A DNA stretch of 5,212 nucleotides, from contig JAAFIJ010000204.1 in assembly GCA_013298675.1 (NCBI GenBank), positions 1-5,212 of the forward strand, in the 5' to 3' direction. The stretch is from Rhodobacterales bacterium. Lineage in GTDB: Bacteria; Pseudomonadota; Alphaproteobacteria; Rhodobacterales; Rhodobacteraceae. A program made the position numbers and the translations under genes. A model generated the notes under the pieces. That model did not search any database. It was not told the DNA's origin and saw nothing but the letters and a program-made list of their open reading frames with translations. Shown one piece after another: positions 1 to 5,212 of the stretch; the first letter of the stretch is position 1, and every line of letters starts with the position of its first letter.

Positions 1-377
1 AGGCGGGGATTGACCTGATCGTGGTGAACTTTGCCAATCCTGACATGGTGGGCCATACGGGCAGCTTGCCAGCCGCGATTGCGGCCTGTGAGGCGGTTGA
101 TATCGGCCTTGGCCGCGCTCTTGCTGCGTTGCAAATACGAGGGGGAGCGATGATCGTGACCGCCGACCATGGCAATTGCGAGTTGATGATCGATCCAGTG
201 ACAGGGGGGCCGCATACGGCGCATACGACCAATCCGGTTCCCGTTGTTTTGGTGGGTGGGCCGGCGGGGACAGTTTTGCGCGATGGTGGGAGGTTGGCTG
301 ATCTTGCGCCCACGGTGCTTCAGTTGATGGGCTTGCCGCAACCTGCTGAAATGACAGGAATAAGTTTGCTGAAATGA
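1..377 (+). CDS. gpmI: 2,3-bisphosphoglycerate-independent phosphoglycerate mutase, C-terminal part
   Basis: Interconverts 3-phosphoglycerate and 2-phosphoglycerate in glycolysis and gluconeogenesis, in the cytosol, using two Mn ions instead of a bisphosphoglycerate cofactor. The reading frame is open from the left edge (first whole codon at 3) and ends at TGA 375-377, so about 125 C-terminal residues of a protein normally near 500 residues are present; the N-terminus lies outside the window. The metal-site blocks of the alkaline-phosphatase fold are visible: NPDMVGHTG (Asp and His four residues apart, about 45-71), TADHGNCE (Asp-His pair, about 162-185) and PHTAHTTNPVP (about 211-243). These give the expected Asp/His, Asp-His and His ligands. 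The ending GISLLK is typical of the family. The last 4 bp overlap the next gene as ATGA, implying translational coupling. E. coli also places its iPGM gene directly before envC. Nothing suggests degeneration. Confidence 0.96.
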   Translation, partial: AGIDLIVVNFANPDMVGHTGSLPAAIAACEAVDIGLGRALAALQIRGGAMIVTADHGNCELMIDPVTGGPHTAHTTNPVPVVLVGGPAGTVLRDGGRLADLAPTVLQLMGLPQPAEMTGISLLK

Positions 378-1495
378 TGTTGCGCGCGGCTCTCTTGGCG
401 GCTTTGGTCCTGTGCCCGCAAATGCTGCGGGCAGGTGTCGCGGAAGATGCGGCCAAAGCTGCCGCAGAATTGCAGGCCGCGGTCGCGTCTTTGGATGCGG
501 CGGTGGGGGCCAAAGACAGTGTGGCGGCCCTGACCAGCACCATCAAGGCCTATGAATACGGCCTTGCCGCCCTGCGCGAAGCGTTGCGCCAAGCGGCCTT
601 GCGCGAAGATCAACTGACGGGCGCGTTCGATGCCAAGCGTGATCAGGTGGCACAACTGTTGGGGGTGCTAAGCCAATTGGACCCCGAGGCCGGGCCGATG
701 CTTATGCTGCATCCGACCGGACCATTGGGCACGGCCCGCTCTGGCATGCTGCTGGCCGATGTCACGCCTGCACTTCAAAAACAAGCCGAGGCGCTGGGAC
801 GTGAGCTGAACGAATTGAGCACGCTGAAATCGCTGCAAAAAGAGGCGGGCGTGACCTTGAACGCCGGGCTGCGTGCGGCTGTCGAGGCGCGGTCGGCCCT
901 GTCGCAAGCCATCGCAGACCGCACCACATTGCCCAAAAAATTCACCGAAAGCCCCGAGGTTTTGCGGGGGCTATTGGAAAGCGCCGATACGCTAGAGGCG
1001 TTTGCTGCGGGACTTGCGCTTGATGCCGGGGCCAGTTCTGGGTTTGTAGAAGCAAAGGGCAAGCTGGACCTGCCGGTTTTGGGAACCATCCTTTTGTTTC
1101 CGAACGAGGCTGATGCCACAGGCGCGACCCGCCCGGGCGTGACATTCGCTGTGCGTCCGGGAGCGTTGCTGCAAAGCCCGTGGCCTGCGACCATTCGATA
1201 CCGGGGTCCTTTGCTCGACTACGGAAATGTGATGATAATTGAACCCGGAGGGGGCTATTTGTTGGTCGTGGCTGGGTTAGATCAGGTGTACGGTGATGTT
1301 GGCGAAGTGATTGCTAAAGGCGCGCCTTTGGGGCTTATGGGCGGAAGCGAACCGGGGCTTGTTGATTTTGCGGCCTCGGGACAAAATGGTGATGGATTGC
1401 AAGAGACCGAAACGTATTACTTGGAATTAAGGCAAGGTGCCGATCCAGTGGATCCAATGGAATGGTTTGCGGCGACAGCCGGAGCAGGGGAATAA
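374..1495 (+). CDS. envC: EnvC-type murein hydrolase activator (degenerate LytM/M23 domain)
   Basis: A 373-residue exported protein. Residues 1-20 look like a signal peptide (Met-Met-Leu-Arg, hydrophobic stretch, likely cut near LRA/GVAE). About 22-215 is Ala/Leu/Gln-rich helix, probably coiled coil, interrupted by the HPTGPLGTARSGMLLADVTPAL segment region (113-134) common in EnvC proteins. About 228-367 is a LytM-like beta domain, with DYGNVMIIEPGGGY (282-295) and the closing YYLELRQGADPVDP. Every place where an active M23 peptidase has a metal or catalytic His/Asp is substituted: the HxxxD region reads RPGVT, the YAHL position reads VVAGL, and the HLHFE position reads YYLEL. It should therefore be inactive as an endopeptidase and instead, like E. 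coli EnvC, activate septal N-acetylmuramoyl-L-alanine amidases. The start ATG at 374 overlaps the gpmI stop; ATG 377 is an alternative one codon later. No start exists between the in-frame stop at 347 and 374. An AGGA at 356-359 is 14 nt away, so expression probably relies on coupling. Confidence 0.9.
   Translation: MMLRAALLAALVLCPQMLRAGVAEDAAKAAAELQAAVASLDAAVGAKDSVAALTSTIKAYEYGLAALREALRQAALREDQLTGAFDAKRDQVAQLLGVLSQLDPEAGPMLMLHPTGPLGTARSGMLLADVTPALQKQAEALGRELNELSTLKSLQKEAGVTLNAGLRAAVEARSALSQAIADRTTLPKKFTESPEVLRGLLESADTLEAFAAGLALDAGASSGFVEAKGKLDLPVLGTILLFPNEADATGATRPGVTFAVRPGALLQSPWPATIRYRGPLLDYGNVMIIEPGGGYLLVVAGLDQVYGDVGEVIAKGAPLGLMGGSEPGLVDFAASGQNGDGLQETETYYLELRQGADPVDPMEWFAATAGAGE
1486..1490 (+). 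promoter_or_regulatory. Ribosome binding site of ctpA
   Basis: AGGGG ends 6 nt before the ATG at 1497 and lies inside the last codons of envC; a GGAG at 1481-1484 is just upstream. It decides the start: an in-frame frame extension upstream to about 1437 would overlap envC by some 60 bp, while translation from 1497 begins directly with a signal peptide (Met-Ser-Val-Lys-Lys-Phe). Confidence 0.7.
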
Positions 1496-1496
1496 G

Positions 1497-2846
1497 ATGT
1501 CCGTAAAGAAATTCACGATGGCCGCACTTGGCGGAACACTCGCCGGTGTGATCCTGACGACCCAGGTCGCGGGCCCGATGATTGCCCAAGAGGCCGCGCA
1601 AACGTCCAATGTCTATCAGCAGCTTGATCTGTTCGGGGACATTTTTGAACGAATCCGCGCCCAATATGTTGAAGAGGTTGACAGCAAAGACCTGATCGAG
1701 GCCGCGATCAATGGCATGCTGACGTCGCTTGATCCGCATTCAAGCTATCTCAGTGCCAAAGACTTTGACGACATGCAGGAACAAACCAAAGGTGAGTTTG
1801 GCGGTCTGGGCATCGAGGTTAGCCAAGAGCAGGGCTTTGTCAAAGTCGTGTCACCAATGGACGGCACCCCCGCTGATCTTGCAGGCGTTGAGGCGGGCGA
1901 TTTCATCACCCATGTGAACGGCGCCTCAGTTTCTGGCCTGACGCTGGACCAAGCGGTTGAATTGATGCGCGGGCCTGTCGGGTCTGAGATCATCATCACC
2001 ATTGCGCGCGAAGGCGTGGATGAGCCGTTCGATATCTCTATCATTCGCGATACGATCAAATTGACCGCCGTTAAGCCGCGCCTTGTCGGCAGCACCATTG
2101 TGCTTCGCGTGACAACGTTTAACGAACAAACCTTCCCGGGCATTGAGGAAGGTATCAAAAAGCTGGTCGCAGAGGCGGGCGGTATGGACAAGATCAATGG
2201 CTTTGTCATTGACCTGCGCAACAACCCTGGCGGTTTGTTGAAACAAGCCATTCTGGTGTCTGACGCATTCCTTGAAAGCGGCGAAATCGTCTCGACCCGT
2301 GGCCGTGCGCCCGAGGATGGAGAGCGGTACAATGCAGAGCCGGGCGATCTGGCCATGGGCAAACCGGTTGTTGTGTTGATCAACGGCGGCTCGGCGTCGG
2401 CGTCTGAAATCGTGGCAGGCGCGCTGCAAGACCAACGCCGCTCTATCACGGTTGGCACCAAGAGCTTTGGCAAAGGTTCGGTTCAAACCCTGATCCCGCT
2501 GAAAGACGATGGCGCGATGCGTCTGACGACCGCACGCTATTACACACCGTCGGGCCGCTCAATCCAGTCCTTGGGCGTGATGCCGGACATTGTGGTCAAG
2601 CAGCCGGTCAAACCGCCGGTTCCGGAAGGAGAGGCTGATGCCCCTAAATCCGCCGTTCAGGATACTACCGAGGCAGATCTGCGCGGTGCCATCACCAACG
2701 ATTCCATGAGCGAGGACGAGCGCAATCTTTTGCTTGAAGAACGTGCGTTGGTCGAAGAAAGCGCGAAGCTGCGCGATGAGGATTATCAACTGGCCTATGC
2801 CGTCGATATCATTCGCGGCCTGACGGCTATCGCGCCAAAACCATAA
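1497..2846 (+). CDS. ctpA: Carboxy-terminal processing protease, S41 family
   Basis: A 449-residue periplasmic serine protease with a Ser-Lys dyad that trims or degrades exported proteins from the C-terminus. Residues 1-30 (two Lys, then a hydrophobic run to about Ala30) form a signal peptide or membrane anchor. About 35-98 is the N-terminal helical region containing LDPHSSYL. About 99-172 is a PDZ domain (GEFGGLGIEV, then GVEAGDFITHVNG) that binds substrate tails. The protease core follows, with DLRNNPGGLL at 239-248. The catalytic Ser is 301 in GGSASASEIV, with Lys326 25 residues later in SFGKGSVQ and Gln330 completing the expected Ser-Lys-Gln set. About 368-449 is a proline-rich linker plus a helical tail ending in QLAYAVDIIRGL, as in alphaproteobacterial CtpA. 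The gene starts one base after the envC stop, so it is almost certainly co-transcribed. Neighbouring envC suggests a role in controlling cell-wall hydrolysis, as CtpA of Pseudomonas aeruginosa degrades murein hydrolases; that link here is inference. All core residues are intact. Confidence 0.95.
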   Translation: MSVKKFTMAALGGTLAGVILTTQVAGPMIAQEAAQTSNVYQQLDLFGDIFERIRAQYVEEVDSKDLIEAAINGMLTSLDPHSSYLSAKDFDDMQEQTKGEFGGLGIEVSQEQGFVKVVSPMDGTPADLAGVEAGDFITHVNGASVSGLTLDQAVELMRGPVGSEIIITIAREGVDEPFDISIIRDTIKLTAVKPRLVGSTIVLRVTTFNEQTFPGIEEGIKKLVAEAGGMDKINGFVIDLRNNPGGLLKQAILVSDAFLESGEIVSTRGRAPEDGERYNAEPGDLAMGKPVVVLINGGSASASEIVAGALQDQRRSITVGTKSFGKGSVQTLIPLKDDGAMRLTTARYYTPSGRSIQSLGVMPDIVVKQPVKPPVPEGEADAPKSAVQDTTEADLRGAITNDSMSEDERNLLLEERALVEESAKLRDEDYQLAYAVDIIRGLTAIAPKP

Positions 2847-2852
2847 GGACAA

Positions 2853-2876
2853 GGGCCGCTCTTAACCGGGCGGCCC
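2853..2876 (+). terminator. GC-rich hairpin between ctpA and rppH (possible attenuator or weak terminator)
   Basis: GGGCCGC (2853-2859) and GCGGCCC (2870-2876) form a perfect 7-bp all-GC stem around a 10-nt loop, starting 6 nt after the ctpA stop. The bases after it (GTTCACACC) are not a U-run, so it is not a classic intrinsic terminator. It could reduce read-through, protect the 3' end of the ctpA message, or affect rppH translation, because it ends 9 nt before the rppH ATG. Confidence 0.4.
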
Positions 2877-2885
2877 GTTCACACC

Positions 2886-3377
2886 ATGCAGAACCCCGCC
2901 CAAGACTTGCCCTACCGCCCCTGCGTCGGCGTCATGCTGATCAATGCCCAAGGTCTGATTTTTGTCGGCCAGCGCGTCGACAGCACGGTTGCCGCGTGGC
3001 AAATGCCGCAAGGAGGCATCGATGCGGGCGAAAAGCCACGCGCGGCTGCGTTGCGAGAGTTGTGGGAAGAAACTGGCGTCACGGCAGATCTGGTGACGTT
3101 CGTGGCCAAGACTGACGATTGGGTCACCTATGATTTGCCCACAGAGTTGTTGGGTAAGGTTTGGGGCGGCAAGTATCGCGGACAGCGCCAAAAATGGTTT
3201 CTTTTCCGGTATTTAGGTAGCGATGCGCAGGTTAACATTGCGACTGAACACCCCGAGTTCGGGGTTTGGAAATGGATCGATGCGCAAGAGATGATCGCCT
3301 CTATCGTCCCCTTCAAGCGCCAAGTGTACCAAGAGGTCGTGGCAGCCTTTCAAGCCCATTTGGGGACACCTGCTTAA
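2886..3377 (+). CDS. rppH: RNA pyrophosphohydrolase (Nudix hydrolase RppH)
   Basis: A 163-residue cytosolic Nudix enzyme that removes phosphates from the triphosphorylated 5' end of mRNA, leaving a monophosphate that stimulates RNase E-type decay. The full Nudix box is present at residues 43-65 (Gly43, Glu49, Arg57-Glu58, Glu61-Glu62, Gly64), preceded by AWQMPQGG. Further RppH hallmarks are the N-terminal YRPCVGVMLIN, KYRGQRQKWFLFR near 96-108, TEHPEFGVWKW near 120-130 and IVPFKRQVY near 140-148. Length is normal for the family. ATG 2886 is the only usable start: no ATG, GTG or TTG lies in frame between the preceding in-frame stop at 2844-2846 and 2886. No Shine-Dalgarno-like sequence is visible upstream; instead a GC hairpin ends 9 nt before it. 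It is probably expressed by read-through from the gpmI-envC-ctpA transcript, as no good promoter is seen in the 39-bp gap. Confidence 0.95.
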   Translation: MQNPAQDLPYRPCVGVMLINAQGLIFVGQRVDSTVAAWQMPQGGIDAGEKPRAAALRELWEETGVTADLVTFVAKTDDWVTYDLPTELLGKVWGGKYRGQRQKWFLFRYLGSDAQVNIATEHPEFGVWKWIDAQEMIASIVPFKRQVYQEVVAAFQAHLGTPA

Positions 3378-3419
3378 CGCAGGGGCCTTTGGTGAAACGC
3401 TATAGGCGGTTCAAGATGT

Positions 3420-3428
3420 TGTGGATAA
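3420..3428 (-). promoter_or_regulatory. Perfect consensus DnaA box
   Basis: The + strand reads TGTGGATAA, the exact reverse complement of TTATCCACA, the high-affinity DnaA box. It lies about 96 bp before the smc start and overlaps the -35 element of the candidate smc promoter, a position where bound DnaA could block or modulate transcription. A single box does not make an origin; no cluster of boxes or AT-rich unwinding element is seen here. Binding is inferred from sequence only. Confidence 0.55.
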
Positions 3429-3451
3429 GCCGCCCCGTTTGTCCATATAAA
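3422..3451 (+). promoter_or_regulatory. Candidate sigma70-type promoter for smc
   Basis: TGGATA (3422-3427, 4 of 6 match to TTGACA) is followed after 18 bp by TATAAA (3446-3451, 5 of 6 match to TATAAT). This would start RNA near 3458 and give a leader of about 65 nt before the TTG start. The -35 overlaps the DnaA box. A second option, TTGACT at 3463-3468, has a better -35 but only poor -10 candidates (TAATCC at a 16-bp spacing). Confidence 0.4.
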
Positions 3452-3455
3452 GCGC

Positions 3456-3478
3456 GGCGCGATTGACTTGAACGCGCC
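3456..3478. repeat. Inverted repeat GGCGCG-N11-CGCGCC upstream of smc
   Basis: GGCGCG (3456-3461) and CGCGCC (3473-3478) are perfect 6-bp arms around an 11-nt centre containing TTGACT. If transcription starts near 3458, the RNA would have this hairpin at its very 5' end; alternatively it is a dyad operator. It is not followed by a U-run, so a terminator role is unlikely. Confidence 0.45.
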
Positions 3479-3511
3479 ATAGAGTAATCCTTTCCGTCTT
3501 TGTGGAATCGC

Positions 3512-3515
3512 AGGA
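3512..3515 (+). promoter_or_regulatory. Ribosome binding site of smc, fixing a TTG start
   Basis: AGGA (within GCAGGA) ends 8 nt before TTG 3524. The reading frame is open from 3488, and the only other possible start, TTG 3500, has no suitable site upstream and would add eight residues that do not look like the family's N-terminus. Starting at 3524 gives (M)RFSKLRLNGFKSF, the expected SMC opening. Confidence 0.7.
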
Positions 3516-3523
3516 CCGCCGCT

Positions 3524-5212
3524 TTGCGCTTTAGTAAGTTACGGCTCAATGGCTTCAAAAGCTTTGTCGACCCTACGGATCTGGTGATCCATGAGGGGCT
3601 GACAGGTGTGGTCGGACCGAATGGCTGCGGCAAGTCCAACTTGCTCGAGGCGCTGCGCTGGGTGATGGGGGAAAATCGCCCCTCGGCCATGCGCGGCGGT
3701 GGAATGGAAGACGTGATTTTCAACGGTGCCGCCACCCGAGGTGCGCGCCATTTTGCCGAAGTCGCCTTGGTGATGGACAATTCAGACCGGCTTGCGCCCA
3801 GCGGGTTCAATGACAGTGATACCATCGAAATCGTGCGCCGGATCACCCGAGATGCAGGGTCTGCCTATAAACTCAACGCCAAAGACCTGCGCGCGCGTGA
3901 CGTGCAAATGCTGTTTGCGGATGCATCGACCGGCTCTCATAGCCCGGCTTTGGTGCGGCAGGGGCAGATATCTGAACTGATCAATGCCAAGCCCAAGGCA
4001 CGTCGGCGCATCTTGGAGGAAGCGGCAGGGATTTCGGGACTTTATGCACGCAGGCATGAAGCAGAGCTGAAACTGTCGGGTGCAGAAACCAATTTGCTGC
4101 GCGTTGATGACGTGCTGGAACAGCTGGCCCAGCAATTGTCGACACTGGTACGGCAGGCCAAACAAGCAGCGCGCTACCGTGAGATTGGCGAAGAGTTGCG
4201 CCATGCCGAAGGGCAGTTGCTGTTCAAACGCTGGCGCGAGGCGGATACTGCGCGCGCCGAAGCAGATAGTATGCTGCGGCTGCGTGTGACAGAGGCGGCA
4301 CAGGCCGAGGCTGCTGCGCGGAATGCCAGCAACCTGCGTGAGGCGGCCGAAGACGCATTGCCGGCCAAGCGCGAGGAAGAGACGATCGCGGCGGCGATTT
4401 TGCAGCGTTTGATCGTGCAGCGCGACCAGCTTGGCGAACAAGAGACGCGCGCGCGGGCGATGATTGACACGCTCAGGGCGCGGATCGCAGAATTGGTGCG
4501 CGACCAAGAGCGAGAGGCGGGTCTGAACCGCGATGCAGTTGATACGATTGCACGTCTCGATTGGGAACTGGACCAATTGTTGCGTGCCGCAGACGGGCAT
4601 GACGAACGGTTGGCCGAAGTCGCAGAGGCCGCACGTGAAGCGTCTGCGGCTCTGACCGAATGCGAGACGGTTTTGTCGCAATCGACCGAGGATGCGGCCC
4701 GTTTGGCAGCAAGGCACCAATCGGCGCAGCGCATGTTAAGTGACAATCGTGCGAGCTTTCAAAAGGCCGAGGCAGAGGCGGCGCGCGCGCGTGAGGCGGT
4801 GAATGTCACACAGCTGGCCCTTGCGGCGGCCGGGCACGCGATGGATGGCGCGGACGAGGCCCGCCATGCCGCGACGGCCTTGGCCGAAGCAGCCGATGAT
4901 GCGTTGCTGTCTGCAGAGCAGGCACGCACCGAAGCGCAAGCCCTAGAGTCCGAGGCGCGCGCACATCGTTCAGAGGCAGAGGGAGAGGCCTCTGCGTTGC
5001 GCGCCGAACTGGGTGCCTTGGCCAAACTGGTTGAACGCGAGGCGCAAACCGGGTCGCAGTTGTTGGACCGCTTGCAGGTTGAGCCGGGTTTGGAAAAGGC
5101 GCTTGGTGCGGCCTTGGCCGATGATCTGCGCGCGCCAGAGGTGGCAGCGGACAAGGCATCCGGCTGGGTGCAACTGCCCGATTATGCGCACCCGCAACCG
5201 TTGCCTTCTGGG
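3524..5212 (+). CDS. smc: Chromosome segregation ATPase SMC, N-terminal half
   Basis: Structural maintenance of chromosomes protein, the ATPase of bacterial condensin that with ScpA and ScpB extrudes DNA loops to compact and segregate the chromosome. The frame is uninterrupted for 563 codons from TTG 3524 to the right edge; a full SMC is about 1,150 residues, so roughly half is present. The N-terminal head covers about 1-170: LRLNGFKSF at 6-14, Walker A GPNGCGKS at 31-38, the R-loop region MRGGGMEDVIF at 56-66, RITRDAGSAY at 106-115, and the Q-loop stretch ALVRQGQISEL at 142-152 followed by ILEEAAGISGLY at 163-174. About 175-515 is an Ala/Glu/Arg-rich coiled-coil arm. From about 518 the sequence becomes globular (VEPGLEKALGAALADDLRAP), the start of the hinge, which the window cuts. 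The Walker B and signature motifs lie in the missing C-terminal head. The 146-bp gap and local promoter signals suggest transcription separate from rppH. Long antisense open frames over this gene are shadows of its GC-rich codons. Confidence 0.96.
   Translation, partial: MRFSKLRLNGFKSFVDPTDLVIHEGLTGVVGPNGCGKSNLLEALRWVMGENRPSAMRGGGMEDVIFNGAATRGARHFAEVALVMDNSDRLAPSGFNDSDTIEIVRRITRDAGSAYKLNAKDLRARDVQMLFADASTGSHSPALVRQGQISELINAKPKARRRILEEAAGISGLYARRHEAELKLSGAETNLLRVDDVLEQLAQQLSTLVRQAKQAARYREIGEELRHAEGQLLFKRWREADTARAEADSMLRLRVTEAAQAEAAARNASNLREAAEDALPAKREEETIAAAILQRLIVQRDQLGEQETRARAMIDTLRARIAELVRDQEREAGLNRDAVDTIARLDWELDQLLRAADGHDERLAEVAEAAREASAALTECETVLSQSTEDAARLAARHQSAQRMLSDNRASFQKAEAEAARAREAVNVTQLALAAAGHAMDGADEARHAATALAEAADDALLSAEQARTEAQALESEARAHRSEAEGEASALRAELGALAKLVEREAQTGSQLLDRLQVEPGLEKALGAALADDLRAPEVAADKASGWVQLPDYAHPQPLPSG

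Larger units (their letters stand above)
3378..3523 (+). other. 146-bp intergenic region before smc, carrying probable control elements
   Basis: No coding sequence is evident here. From left to right it holds a short stem CCTGC/GCAGG (3369-3383) spanning the rppH stop with a TTAAC loop and no U-run; a 7-bp imperfect stem formed by 3405-3411 and 3428-3434; a perfect DnaA box (3420-3428); a candidate promoter (3422-3451); a GGCGCG/CGCGCC dyad (3456-3478); an isolated TTGACT (3463-3468) without a convincing -10; a TTGTGGA repeat joined to GAATC (3500-3509); and the smc ribosome binding site. The density of signals contrasts with the tight packing upstream and suggests smc has its own control. 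Confidence 0.6.

Noticed and set aside
1745..2473. Minus-strand open frames of 242 and 186 codons opposite ctpA
   Set aside because: The + strand carries an intact S41 protease with PDZ and catalytic motifs; the antisense products show no domain or start signal.
2844..2886. In-frame read-through fusion of ctpA and rppH (same frame, 13 sense codons between the ctpA stop and the rppH ATG)
   Set aside because: One in three neighbouring gene pairs share a frame; there is no read-through context, and the products work in different compartments.
3369..3383. CCTGC-TTAAC-GCAGG hairpin over the rppH stop codon
   Set aside because: A 5-bp stem with no following U-run is common by chance, so it is not called as a terminator.
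3405..3434. Imperfect stem (GGCGGTT with AGCCGCC) between rppH and smc as an intrinsic terminator
   Set aside because: The 16-nt loop is long, one pair is a wobble, and CCGTTTGTCC follows instead of a U-run, so it is a weak terminator at best. Mentioned only within the intergenic description.
3266..3466. Small + strand open frame (66 codons) overlapping the rppH end and the gap
   Set aside because: It starts at a TTG inside rppH in another frame, has no ribosome site and no recognisable product.
3378..3523. Replication origin, because of the DnaA box
   Set aside because: Only one perfect box and one partial core are present, with no box cluster, no AT-rich unwinding region and no origin-type neighbours; a regulatory site is the simpler reading.
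3782..4720. Long minus-strand open frame (312 codons) opposite smc, and other antisense frames from 4174 to 5197
   Set aside because: They lie wholly opposite the verified SMC reading frame, have Arg/Cys/Gln/Ser-rich low-complexity content with no recognisable domain, and are explained by GC-rich third positions of smc.
4779..4792. Alternating GC run in smc as possible Z-DNA or a repeat
   Set aside because: It is a short run made by Ala-Ala-Arg-Ala-Arg codons in an alanine- and arginine-rich coiled coil; no independent function is supported.

Overview
The window reads as ordinary chromosomal DNA of an alphaproteobacterium, most likely Rhodobacterales (Roseobacter/Rhodobacter relatives). This rests on the recognisable protein sequences (an RppH opening LPYRPCVGVMLIN, an SMC head of the alphaproteobacterial type), GC-rich codon use, and the gene order gpmI-envC-ctpA-rppH. 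The assignment comes from reading the sequence, not from a search. All five genes are on the + strand. I see no mobile element, tRNA, rRNA, CRISPR array or prophage remnant.

Layout: 1-377 is the 3' end of gpmI (cofactor-independent phosphoglycerate mutase). 374-1495 is an EnvC-type amidase activator with a catalytically dead LytM domain. 1497-2846 is ctpA, a periplasmic S41 carboxy-terminal processing protease. After a 39-bp gap holding a perfect 7-bp GC-rich hairpin comes rppH (2886-3377), the Nudix RNA 5' pyrophosphohydrolase. A 146-bp gap (3378-3523) separates rppH from smc, which starts at a TTG codon (3524) and runs off the right edge in the hinge domain.

How the genes relate: gpmI, envC and ctpA are packed with a 4-bp ATGA overlap and a 1-nt gap, so they are very likely one translationally coupled transcript. 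The envC and ctpA products are both exported and act on the cell wall: one licenses septal amidases, the other trims or destroys periplasmic proteins. gpmI and rppH are cytosolic metabolic and RNA-decay genes that commonly travel with this cluster. smc is probably driven mainly by its own promoter in the 146-bp gap.

I found no undescribed multi-gene system. The most interesting sequence is the gap before smc. It holds a perfect 9-mer DnaA box (TTATCCACA on the minus strand, 3420-3428) overlapping the -35 of a candidate promoter, a GGCGCG-N11-CGCGCC dyad, a partial second copy of the box core, and a GANTC site just before the start. Together these raise the testable idea that smc is tied to DnaA and the replication cycle.
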